Shown: positions 19,396 through 20,177 of the stretch, one piece after another | How the letters are laid out: the number at the start of each line of letters is the position of its first letter | How positions within the stretch are numbered: the stretch's first letter is position 1 | IMG/VR virus record: IMGVR_UViG_3300023176_000660 | Location: 1-20,177 of that record | From: a virus | Strand: one strand, 5' to 3' | Length of the DNA: 20,177 bases | Notes under the pieces: model-generated | The model's input: the letters and a program-made list of their open reading frames with translations, nothing else | The model's database searches: none | Told to the model about the DNA's origin: nothing | Translations under genes and position numbers: made by a program

Positions 19396-20177
19396 ATGGT
19401 AAATCACCTACTAGTAAATCTAGTAAATAACGTTTTAGGGAATGGTAAAGCAACCTCGGGTGCTAACTACTCCTACCATTGTCCTTTCTGCAATCATAGA
19501 AAACCTAAACTCGAAATTAACTTTAGGGAGAATGAAGAAGGTTTAAATAACTGGCATTGCTGGGTATGTAACCGGAAAGGTAAAAAACTGATAACATTAT
19601 TCCGTGCCATAGACGCTCCCCAGCACCGTATTGATGAATTAGGATCTTATGTTAAGATTGCCTTTCATGACCAGAAAGGAAAGCAGGAAGAGACTTTATC
19701 CCTACCTAAAGAATATAAACCTTTATACCAGGCTGATACCAAAGACATAACCGTCCGTCAGGCCCTTAGGTACCTTAAAGAAAGAGGCATAACTAAATTA
19801 GATATTGCCCGTTATAATTTAGGATACTGCGATAAAGGCCGCTATAATAATATGGTCATTACTCCATCCTATGATGAATCAGGTACCTTAAATTATTTTG
19901 TAGGAAGAAACTTCGGACCGGGGGTAGTCAAATATAAAAACCCTTCTTTCTCAAAAGATATAGTTCCTTTTGAATTATTAATTAACTGGGAGAGTCCGAT
20001 TATACTATGTGAAGGTCCTTTTGATGCAATGGCAATCAAACGTAATGCCGTTCCTTTACTTGGAAAGACTTTACCTAAGAAATTATTGAAAAAGATAGTG
20101 TCTTCTAAAGTAAAACAGATCTTCATAGCACTTGATAGTGATGCCTTAAAACAAGCTCTCTCCTACTGTGAGACACT
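19396..20177 (+). CDS. 61: DNA primase with zinc finger and TOPRIM domain (3' end outside window)
   Basis: An open frame of 260 codons runs from ATG 19396 off the end of the window without a stop. The N-terminus has a zinc-binding set, C29-X2-C32 (HCPFCNH) and C55-X2-C58 (HCWVCNRKG), as in T4 gp61- and DnaG-type primases. A helical linker with a QALRYLKERGITKLDIARY segment (122-140) is typical of the region joining zinc finger and catalytic core. The TOPRIM motifs follow: IILCEGPFDAMA with E206, and IFIALDSDA with D247 and D249, the expected Mg-binding acidic residues. It would make RNA primers for lagging-strand synthesis. It is the first replication gene after the tail module and has its own upstream box. 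The 5' part shows no defects; the remainder cannot be assessed. Confidence 0.88.
   Translation, partial: MVNHLLVNLVNNVLGNGKATSGANYSYHCPFCNHRKPKLEINFRENEEGLNNWHCWVCNRKGKKLITLFRAIDAPQHRIDELGSYVKIAFHDQKGKQEETLSLPKEYKPLYQADTKDITVRQALRYLKERGITKLDIARYNLGYCDKGRYNNMVITPSYDESGTLNYFVGRNFGPGVVKYKNPSFSKDIVPFELLINWESPIILCEGPFDAMAIKRNAVPLLGKTLPKKLLKKIVSSKVKQIFIALDSDALKQALSYCET

Noticed and set aside
1-20177. Stop-codon reassignment across the phage
   Set aside because: TAA, TAG and TGA all end plausible genes at sensible lengths. The readthrough after the 1638 TAG gives meaningless sequence. Only the gp55 stop looks anomalous.
1-20177. tRNA genes, CRISPR arrays, insertion sequences or integrase sites
   Set aside because: No cloverleaf-like segment, regularly spaced repeat, transposase or attachment-site pattern was seen; gaps between genes are all about 100 bases or less.

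Overview
This is an AT-rich stretch of a tailed-phage genome, most likely a contractile-tailed virus of the T4 superfamily. A T4 gp55-type late sigma factor, a gp25 baseplate wedge protein, a gp6-like wedge protein, a gp5-like hub/spike without a visible lysozyme domain, and a primase with a zinc finger and TOPRIM domain all lie on the + strand in tightly packed, often overlapping cistrons. Few starts have a clear Shine-Dalgarno sequence and several have A-rich leaders. Some starts sit right behind a TAnnTTTA-like box. These traits fit a Bacteroidota host, but that is inference. Stops are mostly TAA with some TAG and one TGA, so the code looks standard.

Layout. (1) Positions 1-3748 hold information and regulatory genes: the tail end of an unknown gene, a radical SAM/SPASM enzyme, two small unknown proteins separated by a double hairpin, an HD-domain phosphohydrolase, a membrane-anchored small protein and the late sigma factor. 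(2) Positions 3780-18789 hold the baseplate/tail module: a helical protein, a spike/hub protein, a peptidoglycan-binding multidomain protein, a small linker protein, gp25, gp6, a coiled-coil protein, a giant 1939-residue structural protein with a LamG-like domain, and three further structural proteins, two of them paralogous. (3) Positions 18786-20177 hold a small cysteine-rich protein (51 codons), a SegE-like GIY-YIG nuclease and the 5' part of a primase that runs off the window.

The strongest unexpected observation is that the late sigma factor stops at a TAA at 3677-3679, while the same frame continues for 22 coding-like codons to a second TAA at 3746-3748. That fills what would otherwise be the longest intergenic gap. 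The second is a set of recurrent AT-rich boxes placed just before start codons. One type is an identical 15-mer before two virion genes; the other is a 13/15-identical element before the HD protein and the primase. They are candidates for two promoter classes, and some lie so close to the start codon that leaderless mRNAs are possible. Functions of the small proteins and of most of the structural proteins beyond gp25/gp6/gp5 remain inferred from context.
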